Below, piece after piece: positions 35,507 to 44,453 of a stretch of 64,000 bases of DNA. Every line of letters starts with the position of its first letter. Within the stretch, counting starts at the first letter, position 1. Where the stretch lies: NCBI GenBank assembly GCA_910579845.1, contig CAJTWL010000006.1, positions 1-64,000 of the forward strand, written 5' to 3'. Position numbers and translations under genes: made by a program. The notes under the pieces were generated by a model. It was not told the origin of the DNA, did no database searches, and saw only the letters and a list, made by a program, of their open reading frames with translations. This DNA comes from an uncultured Muribaculaceae bacterium (GTDB lineage: Bacteria > Bacteroidota > Bacteroidia > Bacteroidales > Muribaculaceae).

Positions 35507-38500
35507 TCAATTGCTATTTGACATTTTTAACCGTAAATATGGTGATAATGTTCGTTTATATTCAATCCATTCCCAATTTCTTCTATCTCCCTCCTCGCGA
35601 GTTTTCCGGGCACGCTCTTTCAGATGTTCAGCGAGACTGTTATTATTGTTTTTCTTCAAGGTATCTGCCAAGACATTGAGAAGCAGATACATCTCCTTTC
35701 TTGTATTGAAAGTCGAGTCCTTTTCATGAACGCCAGTGAAGGTATTCTGATTCATACCGAGTAGAGAGTCGGTGGAAAGCGCTATTCTTAGAGCTGTTTC
35801 CGTCTTTCCATGTTTCATCATATCTGCAGAAGCCATTATAAGGTTGGCGCGGTGTATGCTTATCTGTCCTGCAGGTACAGGATCGAGATACGGTTCCGTT
35901 CCCGATGGATTCAGAGTGTTCATTTCAGAAAGACCATTGAGATATAGTCTTTCTCTTTCATCCGGACCCGTAGACCCTAACTGACGTGTGAACAGTGCCG
36001 GAGAGGTGTATGGGTAAAATCCGGCGTATGCATGTTCCGGCATAGTCCTGAGCCAGTGAACAGGTCTCGGTTTTGATGATGCGGCATTGGTCGATATAAT
36101 ATCAAGAATTACAAGTCTGCGGAATTCAAGATTGGAACTGCCGGTTCCGGATAATTTGCGCAGAGGGAACAAGATCGGATCGGATGCGACTTCTTTGACC
36201 CAGACTTTATCGATAGATATTATAGGTTTTCCTGTTTTATTCAAAGTATGCAGCATATCCAGGGCATCAGGTATCGAGTCTGTCTTTATGTTGACCAGCT
36301 GTGGGAATTGCATTGCCCCGTAAGCGACAGTCTCCCGTCCGAGAGTGGCAGGTATGCGTGACGCCTCATCCCAGTCACGCATAAGACTCTCCACATAGGC
36401 GGGTACACCAAGATATGCGAGATTGATGACCCGCACATCGCGCCGTATGCCTTCCACTTCCTGGGCATACCAAAGCGGAAAAGTTCCGTTGTCGCCATTG
36501 ACAAAGATTATGGCATCTTTCGGTAGTGAATTCAGGATATTGGATGCGATCACGGATGCCGTATAACGGTCACTTCTGTCATGGTCATCATAATTTTGAA
36601 AAAACATCCATATTACACTGAATAACGGAATGATGGCTCCTAACGGAGCGAGTTTCCGGCACCATTGCATAATTGCCGCCGCACCGAACCCGATCCATGC
36701 CGCGAACGCCCAATAAGAACCAAGGAACGAATAGTCGCGTTCGCGTGGTTCACCGGGTGATTGGTTCAGATATACTACGATGGCAAGTCCGGTCATGACA
36801 AAGAGCACGGCTATTACGATATCTGTCTTGATGCCCCTCTTCCCCTTGCAAAGCAGCCAGATCATGCCGGCTAATCCTATCAGTAGCGGAAGCATGAAAT
36901 ATCGGTTATTGCCAGGATTGTCTTTACCGGCATATGCGGGAAGGGATGACTGGTCTCCAAGCATGGCATTGTCGAGTACCGGAATGCCGGTAATGAAATT
37001 GCCGTGCTCCACTTCGCCTGTGGAATGAATATCATTCTGGCGTCCGGAGAAATTCCATAGCAGATACCTGAAATACATATATCCAGCCTGATATGTGAGA
37101 AACATCCGCAATGACTGCAGATATGTAGGTCTGTATGAATATGACTGAATTCTTTTTCCGTTCATATCCATTCTGCATGCATAATTTCCGGCGGAATCCA
37201 CGACTTCGGAAACCGGTATTCGCAGCATATTGTCTCTGTTCATGCCTGCCCAGTCTTCAAAGCATGGGAAATCGGAAGGATCCCGGCTTGTAATTCTCGG
37301 GAACCACATGTTCAGTTCCGGCGTGTACACGGCTTCCGGGAAATAGCCCTGGATCACATATCCGTCACCCTCTCTCTCAAGTATCTTTTTATTTGATATT
37401 GAATCCTTATGAGAGAGCATGCCGTAATTGTCAGCCAGACGCATTCCCCTTTTTTTTGCAGCCATCACAGGGTGTTTACTACGCAACACCTTTTTTCTAT
37501 ATGTAGGAGTGGAATTTCCGTCATTCCATTCTTCTTTGAGCAAAGGCTTGCTCATCGGTGTGTATCCGTAAATCAGGGGAGAGGCACCATATTGTTCGCG
37601 CGCAAGGTAAGATGCGAAAGAGAAAGGATTACCCGGTCGTCCGGAGTTTGCAGGCGAAGGAATGTCTCCGCGTATCGGAATCAATGCATAGCATGAATAT
37701 CCTATAAGCAGCATACCTGTCATCCAGAATGCAATGTTAAGACGTCTTACCTGATATATATGGGATAATGTGAGACCTCCTACAAGTATAAGTCCCAGAA
37801 TGCATATAAAAAGAATGACACCACTGAGGAACGGAAGCCGGCATGTGTTTACAGCGAATAACTCGAAGCGTGAAGCGAGCCATATCATTCCGGGCATGAT
37901 GCCGAGCAGAATCACTCCCACGGCTCCTAATGAGAACAGAAGCAAGAGAAATACCTTCCACCATTTGCCTCTGCCCCGCTTGAAACCCCATATAAGAACC
38001 ATTGCCGGAATGCAGAGAAGGTTGAGTTGATGCACTCCGATAGAAAGTCCTGTCAGATAGGCTATAAGAACCAGATAACGGGTTGATTTCGGGGTATCGC
38101 CGCATTCCGCCCATTTCATCATCAGCCAGATGCATAATGCGGACATGAATATCGACATGGCATATACTTCAGCCTCGACTGCGGAATACCAGGCGGAATC
38201 ACACCATCCGAATGCCAATGCCCCTGTGGCGGATGCCATGCAGCGGGTGAAAAGCGGATAACTGAATCTTCTACCTCTCATTATCCGGTCCAATGCCATG
38301 AATATGATACGTGCAAGGAAGAATCCGGCAAAAGCTGTAAATACACCACTTGACATGTTCACTGCCAAAGCGGCATATTTACCGGAAGTCGCGAGCATGG
38401 TTATTACCCTTTCGGTAAGCATCCAGAATGGATTTCCGGGCGGGTGTCCCACTTCAAGCCGCCATGCCGCCGAGACATACTCAGGGCAGTCCCAGTAAGA

Positions 38501-38638
38501 GACTGTAGGAGCAACTGTAAGCCAATAAGTGATGAGCAGGAGGGTGAATACCCCCCAGCTCACAAAGTTTGCCGCGTTTTTTGCAAAATACTCTGTGACT
38601 GTTGTCTTAGATAGATTATTTGACAATGCCTTTTTCAA
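35507..38638 (-). CDS. DUF2723 polytopic membrane protein, predicted protein O-mannosyltransferase-like
   Basis: This 1043-residue protein has about a dozen membrane segments in its first 650 residues and a soluble C-terminal region. WLTVAPTVSYWDCPEYVSAA (about 40-59) with WRLEVGHPPGNPFW is the DUF2723 (TMEM260-like) signature, where an acidic residue after the first membrane segment marks GT-C-type glycosyltransferases. FVNGDNGTFPLWYAQEVEGI and RRDVRVINLAYL are also typical of the family. Its start overlaps the end of gmd by 23 bases. A role in transferring a lipid-linked sugar to exported proteins is inference. Confidence 0.87.
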   Translation of the reverse strand: MKKALSNNLSKTTVTEYFAKNAANFVSWGVFTLLLITYWLTVAPTVSYWDCPEYVSAAWRLEVGHPPGNPFWMLTERVITMLATSGKYAALAVNMSSGVFTAFAGFFLARIIFMALDRIMRGRRFSYPLFTRCMASATGALAFGWCDSAWYSAVEAEVYAMSIFMSALCIWLMMKWAECGDTPKSTRYLVLIAYLTGLSIGVHQLNLLCIPAMVLIWGFKRGRGKWWKVFLLLLFSLGAVGVILLGIMPGMIWLASRFELFAVNTCRLPFLSGVILFICILGLILVGGLTLSHIYQVRRLNIAFWMTGMLLIGYSCYALIPIRGDIPSPANSGRPGNPFSFASYLAREQYGASPLIYGYTPMSKPLLKEEWNDGNSTPTYRKKVLRSKHPVMAAKKRGMRLADNYGMLSHKDSISNKKILEREGDGYVIQGYFPEAVYTPELNMWFPRITSRDPSDFPCFEDWAGMNRDNMLRIPVSEVVDSAGNYACRMDMNGKRIQSYSYRPTYLQSLRMFLTYQAGYMYFRYLLWNFSGRQNDIHSTGEVEHGNFITGIPVLDNAMLGDQSSLPAYAGKDNPGNNRYFMLPLLIGLAGMIWLLCKGKRGIKTDIVIAVLFVMTGLAIVVYLNQSPGEPRERDYSFLGSYWAFAAWIGFGAAAIMQWCRKLAPLGAIIPLFSVIWMFFQNYDDHDRSDRYTASVIASNILNSLPKDAIIFVNGDNGTFPLWYAQEVEGIRRDVRVINLAYLGVPAYVESLMRDWDEASRIPATLGRETVAYGAMQFPQLVNIKTDSIPDALDMLHTLNKTGKPIISIDKVWVKEVASDPILFPLRKLSGTGSSNLEFRRLVILDIISTNAASSKPRPVHWLRTMPEHAYAGFYPYTSPALFTRQLGSTGPDERERLYLNGLSEMNTLNPSGTEPYLDPVPAGQISIHRANLIMASADMMKHGKTETALRIALSTDSLLGMNQNTFTGVHEKDSTFNTRKEMYLLLNVLADTLKKNNNNSLAEHLKERARKTREEGDRRNWEWIEYKRTLSPYLRLKMSNSN

Positions 38639-39704
38639 GATATTCCACCAGATTTGTTTTCACATGTTCTGATGCGCGTTCCAGAGCAACCTTCTCCATA
38701 TCGGAATCGACCATTATGTTGACCAACTGCTCGAAAGTTGTTTTAGACGGATTCCAATTCAGCATCGCTTTAGCCTTTGTCGGATCACCCCATAGATTCA
38801 CGACATCGGTAGGTCGGTAGAAATCGGGTGATACTTCCACAAGTATCTTACCTGTCTTGGTGTCAATGCCTTTCTCATCGAGACCTTTCCCTTCCCATCG
38901 GAGATCTATGCCGGCACGGGCAAAAGCGAGTGTCGCAAATTCTCTGACTGAATGTTGTTTGCCGGATGCGATTACAAAATCTTCAGGTTTATCCTGCTGA
39001 AGCATCAGCCACATACACTCCACATAATCCTTGGCATATCCCCAGTCACGGAGAGAATCAAGATTTCCGAGATAAAGCTTCTCCTGTTTGCCTTGGGAAA
39101 TGCGTGCCGCGGCAAGTGTTATCTTACGGGTGACAAAAGTCTCTCCCCGACGCTCACTTTCGTGATTGAATAGGATTCCTGAGCAGCAATACATATTATA
39201 TGCATCGCGGTATTCCTTTATTATCCAGTATCCATAAAGTTTAGCCACCGCATATGGACTATAGGGATGGAACGGAGTATTTTCATTCTGTGGAACCTCT
39301 TCGACTTTGCCGTAAAGTTCGGAAGTGGACGCCTGGTATATTCTGCATCTGTCGGCAATACCTGCTATCCTTACTGCCTCGAGAACTCTGAGTACGCCTG
39401 TGGCATCGGTATTGGCGGTGTATTCCGGGACATCGAAAGATACCTGTACATGACTCTGGGCCGCAAGGTTGTATATCTCGTCAGGCTTTACACTCGTTAT
39501 TATCTTTGTCAGACTCATCGAATCAGCCATGTCTCCGTAATGTAGATGAAAATCCGGATTTCCTTCCAGGTGGGAGATGCGTTCACGGTAATCGCTTGAG
39601 CTGCGGCGTATGATTCCGTGGACTTCATATCCCTTTGAAAGCAGGAATTCCGAAAGATAGGAGCCGTCTTGCCCCGTGACACCTGTGATTAAAGCTTTCT
39701 TCAT
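38616..39704 (-). CDS. gmd: GDP-mannose 4,6-dehydratase
   Basis: This 362-residue SDR enzyme has the NADP-binding motif GVTGQDGSYLSEFLLSKGYE (about 8-27), RRSSSDYRERISHL, NLAAQSHVQVSFDVPEYTAN, the catalytic YSPYAVAKLYGYW (Tyr and Lys) and FNHESERRGETFVTRKITLA. It makes GDP-4-keto-6-deoxymannose, the precursor of GDP-fucose, GDP-rhamnose and others. No GDP-fucose synthase or reductase gene is in the window, so the final sugar is open. It lies 2 bases after a glycosyltransferase gene and overlaps the DUF2723 gene. Confidence 0.96.
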   Translation of the reverse strand: MKKALITGVTGQDGSYLSEFLLSKGYEVHGIIRRSSSDYRERISHLEGNPDFHLHYGDMADSMSLTKIITSVKPDEIYNLAAQSHVQVSFDVPEYTANTDATGVLRVLEAVRIAGIADRCRIYQASTSELYGKVEEVPQNENTPFHPYSPYAVAKLYGYWIIKEYRDAYNMYCCSGILFNHESERRGETFVTRKITLAAARISQGKQEKLYLGNLDSLRDWGYAKDYVECMWLMLQQDKPEDFVIASGKQHSVREFATLAFARAGIDLRWEGKGLDEKGIDTKTGKILVEVSPDFYRPTDVVNLWGDPTKAKAMLNWNPSKTTFEQLVNIMVDSDMEKVALERASEHVKTNLVEYLEKGIVK

Positions 39705-39706
39705 GT

Positions 39707-40870
39707 TTAAATATCGTATATACTGTCTAATACTTTTATAAAATGCTGCCAGGACAGGAGCCTGTCATAAAGTTCTTTTGCCCGGGTTCCGATTTCGGAA
39801 CATAAATCAGGTTTTTCCGACAGCCCCATCATTCGTTTTCCCAATAATATGGCATCTCCGGCAGGAACTATCACAGCAGTATCTCCGTCTTTCAGATATT
39901 CTGCCCGGGCGCCGTCGGATGTTGTGATCTGAGGTTTTCCTGCAGCCATGAACATCAGGCTTGACATGTCGGAGGATATGCCTCCTGTCGATATCACTAT
40001 ACCGCAATGTGCCTGACGTGCATTCTCAGCTGAGAGAAGATCACGCTTGCCCCAGTCTATTGAGTTGATAACGCCGAGTTTCATCGCCTTGTTCCGTAGT
40101 CTGTCAAGATAATCAGGATTTCCTCTGCCGATAATTCTTATCCGGAATTTTCTTTTAGGCAACGATCCAAGAGCCTCAATTATTGTCTCCAGACCGTTTC
40201 CGGGAGCTATCTCACCCTGATATAGGAATGTAAATGGTCCGGCTGTTTTCTCATTGTTTTCCCACTCGTTTCTTTCATCAAGACTATAGCGTAGAATACA
40301 TATCTTATCGGAAAATACCGGAAGCCGTTTCCCCCAGGACTTGCGAAATCGGTCATATGCTACGCTTGACACAAAGATAAGGGTGTCGATATTGCGATAC
40401 AGCCAGCGGTAGAACATTGTGTCTTTACCCTCTCTGACTTTATGTCGGGTAGCTATTATCTTTATGTCATTTCTTTTGGCAAGTTTCTTTGCTATTATAG
40501 CTTTGAATGCATCCCGAAAGCGATGGACATGAATTATGGTCTTGCCGGAACTTGAATTTTGCAGCTTCTTTGCCAGAATCCTTATCGAATCAAGATCAAA
40601 AAAGCCTCCCAACGGACCATATATCAAAGGAATTTCCGCAGCCGTGAACTGCGAGTCGATGATCAGCGCATTGCGGGTCATTGTAGACACTTTCCATCCT
40701 GCATACTTATAATGCCGGCATATTTCAAATGCATACTGCTGCACCACCCCCCATTTATTGGAGGGTACGATGTGAATGAGATTCTTAGGCTCCAGATCCC
40801 TACTCATGTTTTCGGCAGAAGAGGAGGTCTTCTGAAAAAGTGTATTTGAATTCAATACGGATTTAGACAC
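39707..40870 (-). CDS. Group 1 (GT4-like) glycosyltransferase
   Basis: This 387-residue GT-B protein shows IHIVPSNKWGVVQQYAFEIC (about 32-51), IIHVHRFRDAFKAIIAKKLA, FTFLYQGEIAPGNGLETIIE (about 213-232), FRIRIIGRGNPDYLDRLRNK and CGIVISTGGISSDMSSLMFM, the standard donor-site regions of GT4. Its last codon ends 2 bases before gmd, so it may use a sugar made by Gmd (inference). The alanine-dehydrogenase-like gene precedes it by 4 bases. Confidence 0.87.
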   Translation of the reverse strand: MSKSVLNSNTLFQKTSSSAENMSRDLEPKNLIHIVPSNKWGVVQQYAFEICRHYKYAGWKVSTMTRNALIIDSQFTAAEIPLIYGPLGGFFDLDSIRILAKKLQNSSSGKTIIHVHRFRDAFKAIIAKKLAKRNDIKIIATRHKVREGKDTMFYRWLYRNIDTLIFVSSVAYDRFRKSWGKRLPVFSDKICILRYSLDERNEWENNEKTAGPFTFLYQGEIAPGNGLETIIEALGSLPKRKFRIRIIGRGNPDYLDRLRNKAMKLGVINSIDWGKRDLLSAENARQAHCGIVISTGGISSDMSSLMFMAAGKPQITTSDGARAEYLKDGDTAVIVPAGDAILLGKRMMGLSEKPDLCSEIGTRAKELYDRLLSWQHFIKVLDSIYDI

Positions 40871-40874
40871 ACTT

Positions 40875-41999
40875 TTAGTTGGCTGCAGACAGCATAACCG
40901 CGATATCGATGCTTGGCATCCCGAGGTAACTGCCTATCAGTTTGTCGGCAAGCTTGCCTTCGTATGTTATTATGCCGTATTGCACTCCAGGTGTTGTTGC
41001 CAACATCCCATTGAAACCGTTCTTTATAGCCATCTCTTCAAAGAAATTTACAAGCGCGTTTGAGAGAGCCATAGCAACAGTACGCGGAACGGAGACAGAT
41101 GGTTGTGTTTCGTTTATGTCCAAAACATATACATTCTCTTTCATTGCGGCGGACAGATTCCTCGGAAATTCAAACTGGCGAGTGGTGGTTCCGGTAATAA
41201 TCACGTCTGCACTTTTGACTTTGTTTGAGAGTACACGCGGATGGATTGCGATGGTATCTACCTGATTTCCGAGCACCTCCTTTGCCACTTGTAGGGTAGA
41301 GGTGTCATTATCCATCAGTGTTACGCGGGCACCGGTGGCTGTGGCGGCACGTGCGGCGGCTATCATGTCGTTGCCCATTCCTATGAGAAGAATCTCGCAT
41401 GGATTTATGCCGGCAACACCGGCCAGGAGCACGCCTTTTCCGCCTCCCAGATAAGAGAGAGCCTCTTCTGCATACATTATGGCGGCGCGACCGTTGATCT
41501 CATCGAGAATATTGGAGAAGACCGGTTCGTCGTTGTGGCTGTACATATTGTCAAAACATCCGCAAGTGATCCTATGCGCCAATAATGCCTTTATGGTACT
41601 CTCTTCAAAAAGAGACTTATCCATAAGGCATAAGAGCGCGGAACCTTTATGCATCTTTTTGATATCCTTTGCCTTCAGAGAAGCGTAACTCAACACAAGC
41701 GGAGATTTGAGAGCCTGATCGCGGGTAACAATATGAACACCGTACTCTGCATATTTCTCATCCGGAAAACTGATGTCACTTCCTGCTCCTGACTCCATAC
41801 ATATTCCGATGCCGGCAGATGTAAGCATACCGCATGCCTCGGGTGTAAGGAGCATACGGGTTTCATAACCATCCGAATAGTTGCCTACAATACCGATAGA
41901 GATTGATTGATTCATCATATCCATCACCTCTGTCTGTTCCTGAGGTTCAAGCGTATTCTTTGTTGAGCTATTTTTCATGTGATTCAAATTAAAATACAA
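40875..41999 (-). CDS. Alanine dehydrogenase/transhydrogenase-like protein, divergent
   Basis: The 374-residue protein follows the alanine dehydrogenase / PntA N-terminal layout: ETRMLLTPEACGMLTSAGIG (about 45-64), ESGAGSDISFPDEKYAEYG, a Rossmann strand ILLIGMGNDMIAAARAATAT and VLDINETQPSVSVPRTVAMA. The length fits alanine dehydrogenase. However, I do not find the usual VKVKEP lysine motif or the YLHLA histidine motif at the expected places (LVLSYASLKAKD and LCLMDK stand there), and the Rossmann glycines are reduced. It may not be an alanine dehydrogenase in activity. An ATG at residue 8 is an alternative start. It heads the long envelope operon, downstream of palindromic element C. Confidence 0.75.
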   Translation of the reverse strand: MYFNLNHMKNSSTKNTLEPQEQTEVMDMMNQSISIGIVGNYSDGYETRMLLTPEACGMLTSAGIGICMESGAGSDISFPDEKYAEYGVHIVTRDQALKSPLVLSYASLKAKDIKKMHKGSALLCLMDKSLFEESTIKALLAHRITCGCFDNMYSHNDEPVFSNILDEINGRAAIMYAEEALSYLGGGKGVLLAGVAGINPCEILLIGMGNDMIAAARAATATGARVTLMDNDTSTLQVAKEVLGNQVDTIAIHPRVLSNKVKSADVIITGTTTRQFEFPRNLSAAMKENVYVLDINETQPSVSVPRTVAMALSNALVNFFEEMAIKNGFNGMLATTPGVQYGIITYEGKLADKLIGSYLGMPSIDIAVMLSAAN

Positions 42000-42040
42000 C
42001 TTCTAAATTAACATTTTTACGTTAACTTTCAAAAAATAGA

Positions 42041-42229
42041 ATAAGTAAGTAATAAAAATTAAACGATATATATAAGTGAAATTATCTTGAACCATAAAAC
42101 TTGTTCTTTATTGCGTCTTCCGTCTTGTCGGTCAGTCGCATACGAGAGTATGCTCCATCCCTCCGCGGCAAAATACGTCAATAAACAACCGCGTTTTTAT
42201 ATGTTCATTAATTTTTATCACTTACTTAT
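42041..42229. repeat. Palindromic element C, 189 bp
   Basis: The ends are ATAAGTAAGTAATAAAAATT and on (42041-42062), inverted at 42208-42229 with one mismatch in 22. The inner arms pair imperfectly (ATTGCGTCTT with AAATACGTCAAT), and the apex is GCATAC-gaga-GTATGC (42138-42153). The bases around the apex, CGGTCA before and CTCCATCC after, resemble element A. It lies between the HU terminator and the alanine-dehydrogenase-like gene and has no ORF. Confidence 0.78.
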
Positions 42230-42234
42230 AAAAA

Positions 42235-42264
42235 CAAGGCAATGATCATTTGATCACTGCCTTG
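42235..42264 (-). terminator. Rho-independent terminator of the HU gene
   Basis: CAAGGCAATGATCA and TGATCACTGCCTTG form a near-perfect stem with almost no loop. On the minus strand it is followed by TTTTTATAAG. It starts 22 bases past the stop of the HU gene. Confidence 0.88.
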
Positions 42265-42285
42265 TCAAACTTTTATAGCGCGATA

Positions 42286-42561
42286 TCATTTTGCAACTTC
42301 CTCTTTGAAGCAATCAGCCGGTTTGAAGTGAGGAATCTTGTGTGCCGGGATGATGAGAGCTGTGTTTTTAGAGATGTTGCGGGCTGTTTTTTCAGCGCGG
42401 GTCTTTACTGTGAAGCTTCCAAAACCACGGAGATATACGTTCTCACCGTTTGCAAGGGAATCTTTAACAACTTTCATAAATTGTTCGATAACTTCTACAA
42501 CGCTTGATTTGTCCAAGCCTGTTGTTTTAGAAATTTCCTGAGCGATTTCTGCTTTTGTCAT
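42286..42561 (-). CDS. HU/IHF-family DNA-binding protein
   Basis: This 91-residue protein is full length for the family: MTKAEIAQEISKTTGLDKSS (1-20), VIEQFMKVVKDSLANGENVY, LRGFGSFTVKTRAEKTARNI and ALIIPAHKIPHFKPADCFKE. The beta-arm region has RNISKNTALIIPAHKIPHFKP in place of the more usual RNPxTGE. It bends DNA in the nucleoid. It stands alone, with its own terminator, between palindromic elements C and D. Confidence 0.95.
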   Translation of the reverse strand: MTKAEIAQEISKTTGLDKSSVVEVIEQFMKVVKDSLANGENVYLRGFGSFTVKTRAEKTARNISKNTALIIPAHKIPHFKPADCFKEEVAK

Positions 42562-42679
42562 AATATTTAGAATGTTTGGTTAGATTTTCCGGGTTCAGGC
42601 GTACTGACGCCATTTCCGATGCAAATTTAAGAAAAAACTTTATAAAAAGCACTCTACTAATTAAAAATCAGCAGAATTA

Positions 42680-42872
42680 TTAAGAAACTGTTTAAATTTA
42701 TTACTAAAAATTTTTTATAGAGTGTTTCTTTCAGGCATTTTGAGTGTCTTTTTGGCTGTTTTCACCAAGTTTCATCGGTCGAAACCGTCAGGTTTCTCCC
42801 TCTTCAGCTTGTAAAAACATCTCAAAAATACTTCTCAAAATCCTATGAAAATAAATTTAAACAATTTCTAAG
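42680..42872. repeat. Palindromic element D, 193 bp
   Basis: The ends are TTAAGAAACTGTTTAAATTT (from 42680) and, inverted, AAATTTAAACAATTTCTAAG (to 42872), with two or three mismatches. Inner arms pair (ATTTTGAGTGTCTTTTTGGC with the complement of AAAAACATCTCAAAAATA), and the apex is GAAACC-gtca-GGTTTC (42781-42796), preceded by CGGTC and followed by TCCCTC. It fills most of the gene-free stretch 42562-42880, starting 8 bases after the stop of the neighbouring lipoprotein gene. Confidence 0.78.
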
Positions 42873-42880
42873 AAATAATA

Positions 42881-43720
42881 CTATTTTTTCTTAAATAATT
42901 CCGGTTTGAATTGATCTAACCAGTAAATCCTTTCTACAGAAAGTGTATCGGAGGAGCTGTCGGCTGAGCTGAATTCAATCTTCGGTGTGCTTCCATCCGG
43001 TATCTCAGCTTCGAAAACAGCGTGTCTGCCGTTTGTGCCGGAAAAATTATAAATACCCGTTTCGGCAGTGCCTTCAATTATTTTATATCCTGTAAATATT
43101 TCAGTAGGTATACCATCAAGACTTGTTTCATTCTTGTAGACACTGAGACGGTAAAGGGGCATACTGTCCGTATTTTTCTGCATATCGATACGGCATACCG
43201 TCTTTTTATCTGACGAACGCATCGCACCGATAGGTCGCCATCCGTCTCTGAGCGATGGATGAAGTGTGGAAATTTCAAGGCTGGCAAGGCTGTCAAGTGT
43301 GATACGTTCGGCATTTGATATATACGGAATGTCGTAAAGATTCTCGTCAATCCAGATATAATCACCGTCTTTAAGACTCCATCCGCGCCATCCGTATTCC
43401 TCCCAGTCCGAAACTTTTGAAGTGGTAAGGACAGATCTCAGAGAGTCATCTATAATCTGTGGATAATACTTCTCCATCTCCTCCTTAGTGTTGAGGTCAT
43501 GCAGTGGATAAGGTCGCGCCAGAGGATAGCTGATAAGACCTGCGAACACTGATGTGTCATTATCTGCAACAGCCCGGATCAGCCGCTTGACACTTACGGG
43601 TATCGAGTCGCTGTTTTCTATCTCTGAAAGATCTGTATTCCCTCCGTTTACATTATTGCATGCTGAAAAAGAAAGAATACTGACAGCAAAAAAAACTATA
43701 TTTGAAAATGAACCCAACAT
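42881..43720 (-). CDS. Lipoprotein of unknown function
   Basis: This 279-residue protein has a lipobox-like SFSAC (Cys21) after a hydrophobic stretch. The mature part starts with an Asn/Gly/Ser/Asp-rich linker, then PVSVKRLIRAVADNDTSVFA and ISYPLARPYPLHDLNTKEEM (about 66-85), and later a beta-rich domain (MPLYRLSVYKNETSLDGIPT, TGIYNFSGTNGRHAVFEAEI). I do not recognise the family. It follows the lysozyme-like gene by 9 bases, so the two are probably co-transcribed. Confidence 0.75.
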   Translation of the reverse strand: MLGSFSNIVFFAVSILSFSACNNVNGGNTDLSEIENSDSIPVSVKRLIRAVADNDTSVFAGLISYPLARPYPLHDLNTKEEMEKYYPQIIDDSLRSVLTTSKVSDWEEYGWRGWSLKDGDYIWIDENLYDIPYISNAERITLDSLASLEISTLHPSLRDGWRPIGAMRSSDKKTVCRIDMQKNTDSMPLYRLSVYKNETSLDGIPTEIFTGYKIIEGTAETGIYNFSGTNGRHAVFEAEIPDGSTPKIEFSSADSSSDTLSVERIYWLDQFKPELFKKK

Positions 43721-43729
43721 ACTTAAGAC

Positions 43730-44371
43730 TTATAACGAAGGTAATGAAATATTATTATTTCCGGTATTATTCTCGCTCAGAGGTGATTCTGCGATGACAT
43801 TGGCACTCATCTCCGGTTCCTTGAATTCCGGTGATGAGATAAAAAGAGTCTCAAACTCCTCCATACGGCGTTGCTTTATCTGGTTATGAACTTTGCCACG
43901 GTATCGGGAATGTGCAATATATGCAGTCTCGATATCACGGTCTCCGGCGCGCAGTTTGCGGACTACAGAACTGCGGAGTGTAGCTCCTGATCCGATATTA
44001 TATGCCAGTACGCCAAGCAGAAGCGAATCGGCTCCGAATTCACGGAACACGGCACAGTTCTTCAATAGATCTTTGCGAAGCAGGGCATCTGCCTCCGCTT
44101 CCGAAAGAGCGCGGGTTCTGTTAAATTTCTCTCCTGGAAGGACTTTATGACCATAACCCACCAATGGCCAGTGTTTTGGCTTATGAAGGGTCTCGTATTT
44201 CTTGATAATCTCCACGGCTTCTTCGAAGGGAGAGATCTCCGGGGTATCTATAACAGACCGTGGTGTAATGGCTTTGATACTCTCGGCTTGATGAACCGGA
44301 GTCTGAAAAAAGCTCCATGCCGAAAGACATATGATTGTCATTACCAATATAACTGATAATTTTTTCATCAC
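43730..44371 (-). CDS. Lysozyme-like (GH24-type) glycoside hydrolase
   Basis: This 213-residue protein has an N-terminal export or anchor segment (about 1-22). The core resembles phage-type lysozymes: a glutamate in EIIKKYETLHKPKHWPLVGY (about 54-73) with GHK, where the Glu and the following GYGH motif form the active-site region, then ALSEAEADALLRKDL and LAYNIGSGATLRSSVVRKLR. It should cut peptidoglycan in the periplasm. The first part of the usual active-site loop is replaced by KPKHWPL, so activity is not certain. It is followed by an unknown lipoprotein gene. Confidence 0.8.
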   Translation of the reverse strand: MMKKLSVILVMTIICLSAWSFFQTPVHQAESIKAITPRSVIDTPEISPFEEAVEIIKKYETLHKPKHWPLVGYGHKVLPGEKFNRTRALSEAEADALLRKDLLKNCAVFREFGADSLLLGVLAYNIGSGATLRSSVVRKLRAGDRDIETAYIAHSRYRGKVHNQIKQRRMEEFETLFISSPEFKEPEMSANVIAESPLSENNTGNNNISLPSL

Positions 44372-44386
44372 AGTCTAAAACCAGCA

Positions 44387-44416
44387 GGGGGCAGGAATTG
44401 TTCATTTCTGTCCCCC
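44387..44416 (-). terminator. Rho-independent terminator of glpK-glpF
   Basis: GGGGGCAGGAAT and ATTTCTGTCCCCC form a strong stem. On the minus strand it is followed by TGCTGGTTTTAG. A second smaller stem, TGACC with GGTCA, lies at about 44418-44437. Both fall between the glpF stop and the lysozyme-like gene. Confidence 0.78.
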
Positions 44417-44453
44417 GTTGACCGTATAAAAGGTCATAGTGTCTGCCGTCAGA

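Noticed and set aside
42121..42180. The GC-richer core of element C as a small RNA gene
   Set aside because: No promoter or terminator of its own was visible. The symmetry with the element ends argues for one palindromic element.
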